A stretch of 64,000 bases of DNA, taken from assembly GCF_000316115.1 (NCBI RefSeq), contig NZ_JH993797.1, positions 4,884,486 through 4,948,485 on the forward strand. The letters are read 5' to 3'. The notes under the pieces were generated by a model. It was given only the letters and a program-made list of their open reading frames with translations, made no database searches and was not told the DNA's origin. Positions within the stretch are counted from its first letter, which is position 1. The number at the start of each line of letters is the position of its first letter. Made by a program: the position numbers and the translations under genes. Origin of the DNA: Leptolyngbya sp. PCC 7375. Its GTDB lineage: Bacteria; Cyanobacteriota; Cyanobacteriia; Phormidesmidales; Phormidesmidaceae. Shown piece after piece: positions 52,424-60,865 of this stretch.

Positions 52424-52545
52424 GGCTTCGACGGTGAGGCTTCGACGGTGAGGCTTCGACGGTGAGCTCAGCCGAAACGCTCAGCCGAAACGCACAAGGG
52501 AGTGCCCCTACAGGATTGTCCATTTTAATTGGGTTTAATGGATTC
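52424..52545. repeat. Compound tandem repeats joined to a dispersed repeat copy
   Basis: GGCTTCGACGGTGA occurs three times in tandem (52424-52465), then GCTCAGCCGAAAC twice (52466-52491), then a diverged copy of the dispersed repeat (GCACAAGGGAGTGCCCCTAC then AGGATTGTCCATTTTAA). Nothing else is recognised in the gap between 52363 and 52703 apart from the terminator at 52605. Confidence 0.7.
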
Positions 52546-52604
52546 GGATTTGATATGACAGGACATTCAGGGTGCTTCCTTTAGGATGCTTCCTTTACAA
52601 AAGG

Positions 52605-52641
52605 CGGTAGAGGTTATTGGCTTGGATCTCTACCGTTTTTT
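52605..52641 (+). terminator. Intrinsic terminator
   Basis: CGGTAGAG (52605-52612) pairs with CTCTACCG (52628-52635), followed by six T. It is oriented to end the Spy-like gene. Confidence 0.7.
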
Positions 52642-52703
52642 ATGGAAAAAATATGGTTTACTTTTTTCTCTTGCTTTTTCAACAGGGCAAGCTCCAAAGT
52701 AAG

Positions 52704-54203
52704 CTAGCGTTGGGTCAGTAATAATACTTTAGAGCCTTGTTCATATGCGAAAGTCTCTTCTACATTGTATTGTGCTTTAATTTGCTGTTCAAAGTTGGGA
52801 TAGTCTTGCTCCTTCACTTTTAAAACCAGCCATAGTCGAGTCGGCGCATCTGGAAAATTATCCAACCACTGGCCGATTTCAGCCTCACTTTTGACGCCAC
52901 GGCTCTTATTTGAATAGATCTCTAAAGACCCTTGATAGTAATGGCTCAAGACGAGCTTTCGAGCAAAGAGAGACCACACAACCACATCTTCAGGTTGCTC
53001 ATATTGTTCAATAGTTTCAACAATAAACTTATAATCAGGTCGATCTTGCACAGTGTAGTATCGCACCAATCCACCGCTTACGGCGATTAGATAAGCCAGG
53101 CTGACAACTATGGCTGCAAGTCGCCACTGTCGCCATAGTCGGCTTAACCCAGCCGCTAACAGGAGAAATAGGTAAGGACTAACAAAAACAAGATAGCGAT
53201 TGACCCAAATCGGGATCGATATATAAGAAAAGGCTAAAATCGGCAGCAACGGCAAGGCAAACCAGGCAGCTGCCCACAAAACCTGGGGAGACTTATGCTT
53301 TTGGAAAAGTGCTAGACCAATCAATCCTGCTAATAGAAAGGTGAAGAACTTATAAAACGAAGATGCGATCGCATTCGTCTGCACTGAAAATGGCCACACC
53401 GTCCAGAACTTCAGGGTGCGTACCACATTGCCTAACCCTGGAGGATTACGCCCAGGATGGTGCGATGCATAGGTAGAGTCTGGAGCAATCGCTTGAAAAA
53501 CAGATAAAACAAAGGGCGACCACAAAACAAGTGCCAAAACCAGCCAGCCAGCAAAGCGTATCAATGCAGCCCGTTGCTGGCGAAAGCGCAAACCATAGAT
53601 GACAACATCGGGCAACAATAGCACCACATTGAGCGGCACAGCCAAAATTGCCAACCAACGAAATATACACCAGGCAGCCAGGGATACGTGGCTGGGAGCC
53701 CCTGTTTTATCTGTGGGTTCTTCCATCAGGGCTTTAGTCAAATACCATGTACCAGCTATCCCCAAACAGACAGATAACACATACATTCTGACTTCTTGGA
53801 CGTGGTTAATAAATAAGGGAGAAAAGGCTAAAAAAGCCGCTGCCACCACCCCTTCCACTTTTCCTAAAAGCCGATAACCTAATCGGTAGATTAAAAAGAT
53901 GGATGCGATCGCAAAAACCACCGATAGGCTACGCAACCAGGCATCACTACTGCCAAACTGCTTCCATACCGTCAGCAATATGTAGTAAAGCGGCCTTAAC
54001 AAGTTTCTACCAGCTTGGATGGCCGGTAGCTGAGAATCTTCTATACTACTTAGCTCATCCAGCCACAGACCCTCTGCATTAATGCGATAAAAATATAGAA
54101 CCGTAGCGAGGAGCATAACCAGCGTGATCGGCAACCATTGCTGAACATACAGCCTGATATCCTGACCGCGTTTATCAACAGGGCTGATTTGATCAAGCTT
54201 CAT
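52704..54203 (-). CDS. GT39-type (ArnT/PMT-like) membrane glycosyltransferase
   Basis: A 499-residue protein with about ten membrane segments. The first periplasmic loop carries the acidic motif LWLDELSSIED, the DE catalytic pair of GT-C enzymes using lipid-linked sugars, and the second loop has FINHVQEVRMYVLSV. The C-terminal soluble domain has about 110 residues. Such enzymes transfer sugars from dolichol/undecaprenyl phosphate to lipids or glycans; the DPM-synthase-like GT2 next door could supply the donor. Confidence 0.82.
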   Translation of the reverse strand: MKLDQISPVDKRGQDIRLYVQQWLPITLVMLLATVLYFYRINAEGLWLDELSSIEDSQLPAIQAGRNLLRPLYYILLTVWKQFGSSDAWLRSLSVVFAIASIFLIYRLGYRLLGKVEGVVAAAFLAFSPLFINHVQEVRMYVLSVCLGIAGTWYLTKALMEEPTDKTGAPSHVSLAAWCIFRWLAILAVPLNVVLLLPDVVIYGLRFRQQRAALIRFAGWLVLALVLWSPFVLSVFQAIAPDSTYASHHPGRNPPGLGNVVRTLKFWTVWPFSVQTNAIASSFYKFFTFLLAGLIGLALFQKHKSPQVLWAAAWFALPLLPILAFSYISIPIWVNRYLVFVSPYLFLLLAAGLSRLWRQWRLAAIVVSLAYLIAVSGGLVRYYTVQDRPDYKFIVETIEQYEQPEDVVVWSLFARKLVLSHYYQGSLEIYSNKSRGVKSEAEIGQWLDNFPDAPTRLWLVLKVKEQDYPNFEQQIKAQYNVEETFAYEQGSKVLLLTQR

Positions 54204-54394
54204 CTAAACTATTTCCCCTAAGCAGAATGATTGAGATGCCTGGCACATTGATTAAAAGACTAGTTTTGTCGATTATTTCGAGTTCAGCCCAACCCAAAGA
54301 TACACTCAGCTGTTGTTCAAAATCACGCTCAAAACGAACTAATATCCTTAGTACAATGCTGGAATCAGTATAGCCAACAAATTAGCCATGGAAA

Positions 54395-55417
54395 TTAGAA
54401 GCTAATCTTATCGCGAATGCGATAAATAGGCTTATTTTGAGATTCATGATATGTTCTCATCAGCAATTCACCCAGTAGCCCAAAACAGAATAGCTGTATC
54501 CCTGAGAGAAATAAAACCACAGCCAACATCAGCAGAGGGCGATCACCAATGGCCTGGTTGAGAATAAATTTAAGAAATACGAGATAGATTGCCAGAAAAG
54601 ACCCAACTGACAATGACGTCATCCCCAAAACCCCAAATACATGCATGGGACGGGTCAAGAAGGTTTTCATAAAATAGACGGTTAGCAGATCCATCATGAC
54701 TCGAAATGTTCTGCCTAAGCCGTATTTACTTTGCCCGAAACGGCGTGGATGATGCCGTACGGGAATTTCTGTAATTCTGGCACCTTCAATAAATGCTAGC
54801 GCTGGTAAAAAACGGTGCAATTCTCCATACAGCTTCAGATCCGAAACCAGTTCAGCTCGATAGGCTTTGAGAGAGCAACCATAGTCATGGAGCTTAACAC
54901 CTGTCACCTTCGCAATTAACGAATTAGCAATTTTTGAAGGGAGAAGGCGTGTTAAGGCAGCATCCTGTCTCTGCTTACGCCAACCACTCACGAGGTCATA
55001 TCCCTCTTTCATCTTTTCTAATAGTCGAGGAATATCTTGTGGATCGTTTTGTAGGTCGCCATCTAAAGTAATAACTATTTGACCTTGGGCATATTCAAAT
55101 CCAGCCGCCATGGCCGCCGTTTGTCCATAGTTGCGGCGAAAGATAATGGCTCGCAGTTGCCCATGGGTTTGGGAAAGATCTTTTAACCGTTGAGTTGAGC
55201 CATCTTTAGACCCATCATCAATACAAATAATTTCATAGCTATACGCTTCTTGATCTAGGACGGTTGAGACTTGCTCAATGAGCGTAGGCAGGTTGTCAAA
55301 TTCGTTATAAATGGGAATGACTACAGACAGATATAGGGTCTCCTCAGATACTGCCGGTTGCTCAGACAAAAAATTGTCCGACAGGACATTGGGATGGACA
55401 GAAACCGAAGGGACCAT
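54395..55417 (-). CDS. GT2 polyprenyl-phosphate glycosyltransferase (DPM-synthase-like)
   Basis: A 340-residue enzyme from ATG 55417 (MVPSVSVHP). The GT-A domain has SVVIPIYNEFDNLPTLIEQV, IICIDDGSKDGST, ITLDGDLQNDPQDIPRLL (DxD) and GCSLKAYRAEL; two membrane segments follow at the C-terminus. This is the ArnC/GtrB layout: transfer of a sugar to polyprenyl phosphate at the inner membrane. It supports the adjacent GT39 enzyme. The frame extends to 55600 but without family similarity. Confidence 0.88.
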   Translation of the reverse strand: MVPSVSVHPNVLSDNFLSEQPAVSEETLYLSVVIPIYNEFDNLPTLIEQVSTVLDQEAYSYEIICIDDGSKDGSTQRLKDLSQTHGQLRAIIFRRNYGQTAAMAAGFEYAQGQIVITLDGDLQNDPQDIPRLLEKMKEGYDLVSGWRKQRQDAALTRLLPSKIANSLIAKVTGVKLHDYGCSLKAYRAELVSDLKLYGELHRFLPALAFIEGARITEIPVRHHPRRFGQSKYGLGRTFRVMMDLLTVYFMKTFLTRPMHVFGVLGMTSLSVGSFLAIYLVFLKFILNQAIGDRPLLMLAVVLFLSGIQLFCFGLLGELLMRTYHESQNKPIYRIRDKISF

Positions 55418-55853
55418 AGTGTAAATCCTCAAACTTAGCGAATGATATAACCGCAGTCTAAAAATAAATTGAGAATATCCAGGAAACTCATTGAGTAACG
55501 AAAATAGAAAAGCCGAGTAGCTACAGGAATCACAATAAAAGACAACTCTTTTTGCCCTAGCCCTAGAAGCAAAAAGGTCCAATGCTGATTTAAATATCAT
55601 CAGGGCAGTACTTAATAAAATAGAAGTACTGTTACTGACTTACCAACATTCTGCTTATAGAATACCTAGGAGGTGCGTATCTCTACTGAGAAACATGTAC
55701 GTTTTACGTAATCTTTACAAGTAATTGAGAGATTTATGGTTTCTCCACACTTGCACGTGTACTACAGAGATTCTAACCGTAAACTCAGTCAGCTTTACGG
55801 CATACATCATCAGTTGAATCCACTGGCTTTTGTCCAGAAAATAACGCTAACGA
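55418..55853. other. 436-bp region between GT2 and flippase remnant
   Basis: No intact gene seen. An inverted repeat CAGTACTT/AAGTACTG lies at 55606-55631. The region presumably includes the GT2 promoter. Confidence 0.4.
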
Positions 55854-56236
55854 CTATTTACTAAAGCCCAGCTTTTGTTGCAGTTGATTAAGCATTGTGT
55901 GATCGCTATTTTCCAGACCGAACGTCCGCACCAATGCTGTATAAAGGGTCACAATTATGCCTAAAGTGCAGCTACCCTTGCTAACGTGGGCCACCCTACA
56001 AGTCCAGCGTTGATGCCAATACCGCATAATAGAGAAATACCTCCCGCAGTAATCACCTTAAGATATCCCCACTGAAACCCATGTACTTTTAACACAGAGC
56101 ACATTGACAAGACATGCAACAGGTTAACCTCCAGAATGCTGATGCCTGTAGCTACCGCCGCTTCCATTAACTTAACCTCTGACTTGAAAAAAGAACCAAA
56201 AAATATAGTTATCAATGGGGGGGTATCCTTTAACAA
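55854..56236 (-). pseudogene. Decayed polysaccharide flippase fragment
   Basis: The minus frame from about 56236 to 55961 reads LMEAAVATGISILEVNLLHVLSM and FQWGYLKVITAGGISLLCGI, which resembles the GAAxATxISxLxxNLLxV and AGG segments near the C-terminus of oligosaccharide flippases. After a stop, another frame continues with LYTALVRTFGLENSDHTMLN then QLQQKLGFSK and a stop at 55854-55856. Missing N-terminus plus a frameshift indicate a remnant. It overlaps the end of the intact flippase gene by a few bases. Confidence 0.55.
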
Positions 56237-57630
56237 GGGGTATCTAGAAAAGTTTTTTTTCTCATAAGTACTGCAATAATCGAAAGGCTAACCAATGTGA
56301 GGGTGATTCCCAACCAAGGATTCAGCCCTATCCTTATAAAAGAAGGTACGGAAACAGCAAGCAGGCTCAATAGGGCAACCTTCTGAAGCTGTTGCCCTAT
56401 GGTTTTGTAGCCTAATCGGATAAGTAACGTAAGCCCAGCGATGGCTAGAACGACTTCACTTAATAAAGTTGCGATCGCAGCACCTACTGCTCCCATGGAG
56501 GGAACGAGAACGATATTAGCAATAATGTTGACCACAACCGTTGCCAAAAGCAGAGGTGGCAGCTGTTTTTCCCGCCCCGTTGCACTCAGAAAGTTTTGCG
56601 CTAAATTGCCAAATAGCTTAATGCCAAGGCTAGGCAAAAGAATAGACAGTGCCTCCGCCGCAGGCAAAAAAGAATCTCCATAAAGCAAGCTTATTAGGAC
56701 TGAGACAAATAAACTAATACCAATAAGCACCGGCAACACACCGATCAGAAGTAAACGAGTTGCCCTGTAAAGTTCCTCAGATAATCGGCTAGGCTCTTGC
56801 AGGTAAAAGCTAGCAAACTTAAAGATAGTGACAGACATAATTACCCGAGGAAGGGCAGCAAAAATTTCAAGAATACGATAAGCTGCACCATAAAAACCCA
56901 CTTCTGTCGCAGGCGCTAGCCACTGTAGCGTTAAAATATCCACCTGATAGTAAAGAATCCAAAGGATGCCAGACAGCGCAAAGGGATATGCTTTTCGCCA
57001 GGTTCCCGCCAGACTACCCAGGCTGATAGCGTTGTGGACACGGGTTTTACGATTGATATAGTAGAGTAGCCCTAAAGCGTCTGTCGCGCGGATAGAAATA
57101 ACGGTTATCATCACCCAAACGATACTTTGGGTTAAGAAGAGGACAACACAGGCTAAGCCATAGGCAAAAAAACGTTCTATAGAGACTGAAATAGTCTCAG
57201 TACCAAATTCATTAATGCCGCGCAAAACATTGCGCAACGTGAGCTTTGCACTACGGCAAATTTCTGCTAGTACAGCCAAATAGCAAATTAAGATACCTAT
57301 TCCGCTAAAGCCCAGCATCTGGGTAAGCGGAAACAACACAAGCAAAATAACAAATGAATTAATTGCTTGGAGCAGTAGAAACGTCAGGGTAAACTTTGGG
57401 GCCACTTGGGGACTCGCCGCCACATCTCTACCCAATAAAGACGGTAATCCAAACTGAATAAATAAGGAGAGAATAGCCCCCAGGGCAACAGCTGCTGTAA
57501 AAACACCGTATTGCTCCGGTCCAAGCACCCTAGCAATAATAATGTAGAAGAGAAACGTTAAACCGAGTGTGGCTTCGCCTAAAAATGCATAGATATAGGA
57601 AAGGTCTAGGCGACCGACTAATTTTTTCAT
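56230..57630 (-). CDS. Oligosaccharide flippase (Wzx/MATE-like, MVF family)
   Basis: A 466-residue polytopic protein with about 13-14 membrane segments. The start LDLSYIYAFLGEATLGLTFLFYIIIARVLGPEQYGVFTAAVALG and the later LLIGVLPVLIGISLFVSVLISLLYGDSFLPAAEALSILLPSL match polysaccharide-unit flippases. It should move a lipid-linked glycan across the inner membrane. It sits among glycosyltransferases and a decayed second flippase. Confidence 0.87.
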   Translation of the reverse strand: MKKLVGRLDLSYIYAFLGEATLGLTFLFYIIIARVLGPEQYGVFTAAVALGAILSLFIQFGLPSLLGRDVAASPQVAPKFTLTFLLLQAINSFVILLVLFPLTQMLGFSGIGILICYLAVLAEICRSAKLTLRNVLRGINEFGTETISVSIERFFAYGLACVVLFLTQSIVWVMITVISIRATDALGLLYYINRKTRVHNAISLGSLAGTWRKAYPFALSGILWILYYQVDILTLQWLAPATEVGFYGAAYRILEIFAALPRVIMSVTIFKFASFYLQEPSRLSEELYRATRLLLIGVLPVLIGISLFVSVLISLLYGDSFLPAAEALSILLPSLGIKLFGNLAQNFLSATGREKQLPPLLLATVVVNIIANIVLVPSMGAVGAAIATLLSEVVLAIAGLTLLIRLGYKTIGQQLQKVALLSLLAVSVPSFIRIGLNPWLGITLTLVSLSIIAVLMRKKTFLDTPC

Positions 57631-57735
57631 ATCGGTTAAGTCTCAATGCGTCCGATGCCCGTTCAACCCAAGGATGTTTAATTGCCATCTGAACCAGGCA
57701 GCAACAATCGTTTAGAGACAGACATCGATTTATAA

Positions 57736-58815
57736 CTAAATAAATCGATAAATAAGCTTCCAGTAAAAAATGAAAAAGCTATCCAAAAGAGACTTGAGAA
57801 ACGCAATCACCCTATTCTCAACCAAGTCCTTTCGGATATTGATAGGTCCATTGTGAATGACCTCTCTATCGGGTAATCGGCGCTGTTTTTGTACGAGTCT
57901 TCGCTTTTCCAAAATTTTGGGTAAATCAGAAATTACCTCAAAAACAGCTTTGATATATTCTGCAATGCTTCCTTTCAAGACTAAAAAAGTAACTAATGAT
58001 ATTTCGTAGACCATCAAAGCTGGAAGCAAAAGTAATATTGTCTTCCAAGAGTAGGTTGTGAGCATCAGGTAGAGACGATTTCTAACTTGGTAAAATACCT
58101 TAGATAAACCACGTTTTTTTACTCGGTGATAACAGACTGCTTTGGGCACAGTGTACAGAGTTTGACCAGCTTGGGTCAGTCTGAATGTAAACTCACCATC
58201 GGTTCGCCCAAAGAAATAATACTCGTCGAATAGATCTACCGACAGGGCCGCTTCCTTAGACACTAGATACGAAACACCACCAGCAACCTGTATAGGGGTA
58301 ATTTCCTTGACTCCTTGACTGATAGGTGTGTCGCCATTTAGCAAAATTGCCTCAGTTAAATAATGGATGGAAGCCCCCTCAAATTGGATCAAATCCTGTT
58401 GGTCGTGGTAAACAATTCTAGGCGACCAAACAGCGCTATCTGTATATTTCTGGGCTGCTTGCACGAGTTCATAAATGCAATTCTCTTCAAGCACGGCATC
58501 ATCATCAACGAGCATAACTAGAGAATTGGGAGATTTTTGAATGGCGAAGTTCCTAGCTGGATTAGGCCCTTTGTTTTCTGGATAATCGAGTATTTCAACA
58601 TCTGGATAATGTTCCTTGACCCATTCAGGAGTACTATCTGTCGAAGCATTATTGACTAGGAAAACCTTCAAAGATTTGTAGGTCTGGCTAAATATGGAAT
58701 CAAGACAGAGCTGAATCACCTTCTTGCCGTTATATGAAATAACAGCTACGGTAACCTCTGGATTACTTTTAGGGTCCATTTGATTCACATTTTCTAGGGT
58801 ATTAAGACTATTCAT
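57736..58815 (-). CDS. GT2 family glycosyltransferase
   Basis: A 359-residue enzyme. The GT-A core has VTVAVISYNGKKVIQLCLDSIFSQTY, VFLVNNASTDSTPEW, NKGPNPARNFAI, LVDDDAVLEEN (metal-binding) and DEYYFFGRTDGEFTFRLTQAG. A membrane segment (TILLLLPALMVYEISLVTFLVL) and a basic tail follow. This is the rhamnosyl/galactofuranosyl-type GT2 layout. Sugar and acceptor unknown; glycan cluster context. Confidence 0.85.
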   Translation of the reverse strand: MNSLNTLENVNQMDPKSNPEVTVAVISYNGKKVIQLCLDSIFSQTYKSLKVFLVNNASTDSTPEWVKEHYPDVEILDYPENKGPNPARNFAIQKSPNSLVMLVDDDAVLEENCIYELVQAAQKYTDSAVWSPRIVYHDQQDLIQFEGASIHYLTEAILLNGDTPISQGVKEITPIQVAGGVSYLVSKEAALSVDLFDEYYFFGRTDGEFTFRLTQAGQTLYTVPKAVCYHRVKKRGLSKVFYQVRNRLYLMLTTYSWKTILLLLPALMVYEISLVTFLVLKGSIAEYIKAVFEVISDLPKILEKRRLVQKQRRLPDREVIHNGPINIRKDLVENRVIAFLKSLLDSFFIFYWKLIYRFI

Positions 58816-58920
58816 CGTTCTATTTAATTTATCGATCTAAAACGTATATTTATGATCTATTTTGATAATAGAGAGAGTTATTATTAGCTGAAAATGACGG
58901 TTTTAAGTATTAATTATCTG

Positions 58921-59727
58921 TCATGAATGTTGACGAGGAAATAACATGGGACTATCCTCACTATTTCGGATCTTTTTAATGGTTGCTGGTACACCAGCTG
59001 CCACAGCGTAGTCAGGCAGGTTTTTCGTGACAACTGCTCCTGCACCCACAATGCAGCCTTTGCCAATCTGTATGCCATCTAAAACTATTGCCCCGGCTCC
59101 GAGCCAGACATCATCACCTATGACGATTGGACCTTTTGTATATACACCCTGTTCCATCATGGGCAGATCTACACGATCGTTGATATAGCGACCGCCGCCA
59201 ATGTAACAGTTGCCAGCAATCAGAACAGAGTTACCAATAGAGATGCCACCGCTAGAGGAAATAATTGCGTTGCAGCCAATATCAGTCTTATCTCCAATGG
59301 TGACAGCAGCTGTTTTACTTTGAATCACGCAGTTGCGAGACACAATCACATTATTTCCCAAGGTGATACCTGCTTCTGCGCCACTAGCATCTAGTAACCC
59401 ATAGTCGTCAATGGCAACACCGTTCCCCAGGGTAATGCGACCGGGACAGCGCAGGGCGATCCCCTTTCCAAAAATAGCCCCTCCACCAATGTCTTTAAAG
59501 AGCATTGGATAGAGTTTTTTCCTGAGCAGATAGCCTAAGGTGCCTGGCAGATCGCTGAGGAAAAATGTGAATACCTCATAGATAAGAAAAGGCAGTAGTT
59601 GTGTGTTACCTAGAACCTTAGCCTGATATCTTGCCAATGCAGAACCGCTCCCTTGAGTCAGTTGTTCACTCAAGGGCGTCTTTTCAATCTGTTTTTGACC
59701 TTGGTTTTGACGTTGGGAAGATATCAT
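58921..59727 (-). CDS. Left-handed beta-helix acyltransferase
   Basis: A 268-residue protein. Residues about 80-250 show hexapeptide repeats (ITLGNGVAIDDY, ITLGNNVIVSRNCVI, VTIGDKTDIGCNAII, ISIGNSVLIAGNCYI, IVIGDDVWLGAGAIVLDGIQIGKGCIVGAGAVV) ending AVAAGVPATIKK, the acetyltransferase signature. It may acetylate or succinylate a sugar in the cluster's product. The N-terminal 80 residues are helical. Confidence 0.87.
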   Translation of the reverse strand: MISSQRQNQGQKQIEKTPLSEQLTQGSGSALARYQAKVLGNTQLLPFLIYEVFTFFLSDLPGTLGYLLRKKLYPMLFKDIGGGAIFGKGIALRCPGRITLGNGVAIDDYGLLDASGAEAGITLGNNVIVSRNCVIQSKTAAVTIGDKTDIGCNAIISSSGGISIGNSVLIAGNCYIGGGRYINDRVDLPMMEQGVYTKGPIVIGDDVWLGAGAIVLDGIQIGKGCIVGAGAVVTKNLPDYAVAAGVPATIKKIRNSEDSPMLFPRQHS

Positions 59728-59772
59728 AGCTGACTTTTGGATAAATAGTTCAATATCAAAGCTGCGGTTAGA

Positions 59773-60816
59773 TTATGCTTTTTGTTTTGGATGCCTATGG
59801 GTTAACCAACCGTTATCCAGATACCATTGCGCCAGTTCGATTAACCCATCTTTATCTTGATGACTGGGGGCAAAATTCAATAGCGTTTGCATTTTGCTGG
59901 TATTAAAAGACCGATCTTTGGTGTAGAAAGCTAAACGCCGCCGATAGATTGGCGGTTCTATCCCTAACGGACGAAAGATGAGTTCACACAGATCGGCCAG
60001 GGCAAATAACGGACTGGCTGGCAAGCTAATAAATCTGGTAGAGACTCGATAGTAGTTGCCAATTAAGCCGACCATATCTCGAAAGGTAATAGCTTGTTGA
60101 CTACCGCAAATAAACACCTCACCCATCGCCTGGGGGTGAGTTGCAGCGTGAATAAAGAAATTAGTTAAATCATCCACATGGACAAAGTGCAATAGATTAC
60201 CCCCGTTGCCAATGGCAGGCACCCAGCCCTGCATGACCATCTTGTAAATCTTTAGTAATCGCTTTTCTCCGGGTCCATAGATGCCCGCTGGACGCACCAC
60301 AGTCACCGGTAAGCCTGATTGTTGACCAAAGTCCCTAATCCAGATTTCACCTTCTAGTTTGGTCTCTTGATAAATATCTCCTGGTTTTAGGGGACAGTTC
60401 TCGTCACCAGGAGGCTCATCCACATGACCATGGACGCCAATGGTGGACACATGAACAAAGCGACGAAAGTCTGGCTGTTCTAAAGCCGCTTTTGCCAGGA
60501 GCTGAGTGCTCAAAACATGAACATTGTGGTAGCCAATGTCTGGCGACTTTGCTTCCCGAAAGGGGGTCACCATGTGAAAGATATAGTTAACGTTTTGGGC
60601 GGCGGCAGTAACTAAGTCTGGGTCAAAAACATTGCCTTGAAACCATTTGATTGATAATCCTTCAAAGGGCTTAAGGTTGGAAGTTTTACGGGCAATGGCG
60701 ACAACCTCTACCCCCTGTTGTAGGAGCTTTTTTACCAAATTTGAACCGGTAAAACCAGTGGCCCCTGTAACCAGGGCTCGACTCCCAGATGGCAGTTGGT
60801 ACTGAGTGCTTTCCAT
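59773..60816 (-). CDS. NAD-dependent epimerase/dehydratase (extended SDR)
   Basis: A 347-residue enzyme with the Rossmann motif ALVTGATGFTGSNLVKKLL, the catalytic YQETKLEGE (Tyr-x-x-x-Lys), FVHVSTIGVHG and VRPAGIYGPGE. The HFVHVDDLTNFFIHAA segment is typical of 3-beta-HSD-like or dihydroflavonol-reductase-like SDRs. In this cluster it may modify a nucleotide sugar or lipid intermediate. Confidence 0.85.
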   Translation of the reverse strand: MESTQYQLPSGSRALVTGATGFTGSNLVKKLLQQGVEVVAIARKTSNLKPFEGLSIKWFQGNVFDPDLVTAAAQNVNYIFHMVTPFREAKSPDIGYHNVHVLSTQLLAKAALEQPDFRRFVHVSTIGVHGHVDEPPGDENCPLKPGDIYQETKLEGEIWIRDFGQQSGLPVTVVRPAGIYGPGEKRLLKIYKMVMQGWVPAIGNGGNLLHFVHVDDLTNFFIHAATHPQAMGEVFICGSQQAITFRDMVGLIGNYYRVSTRFISLPASPLFALADLCELIFRPLGIEPPIYRRRLAFYTKDRSFNTSKMQTLLNFAPSHQDKDGLIELAQWYLDNGWLTHRHPKQKA

Positions 60817-60865
60817 ATACGTTTGAATATGCGAGTTTAATCAGTCAAAAGATTACCTGAACCCT

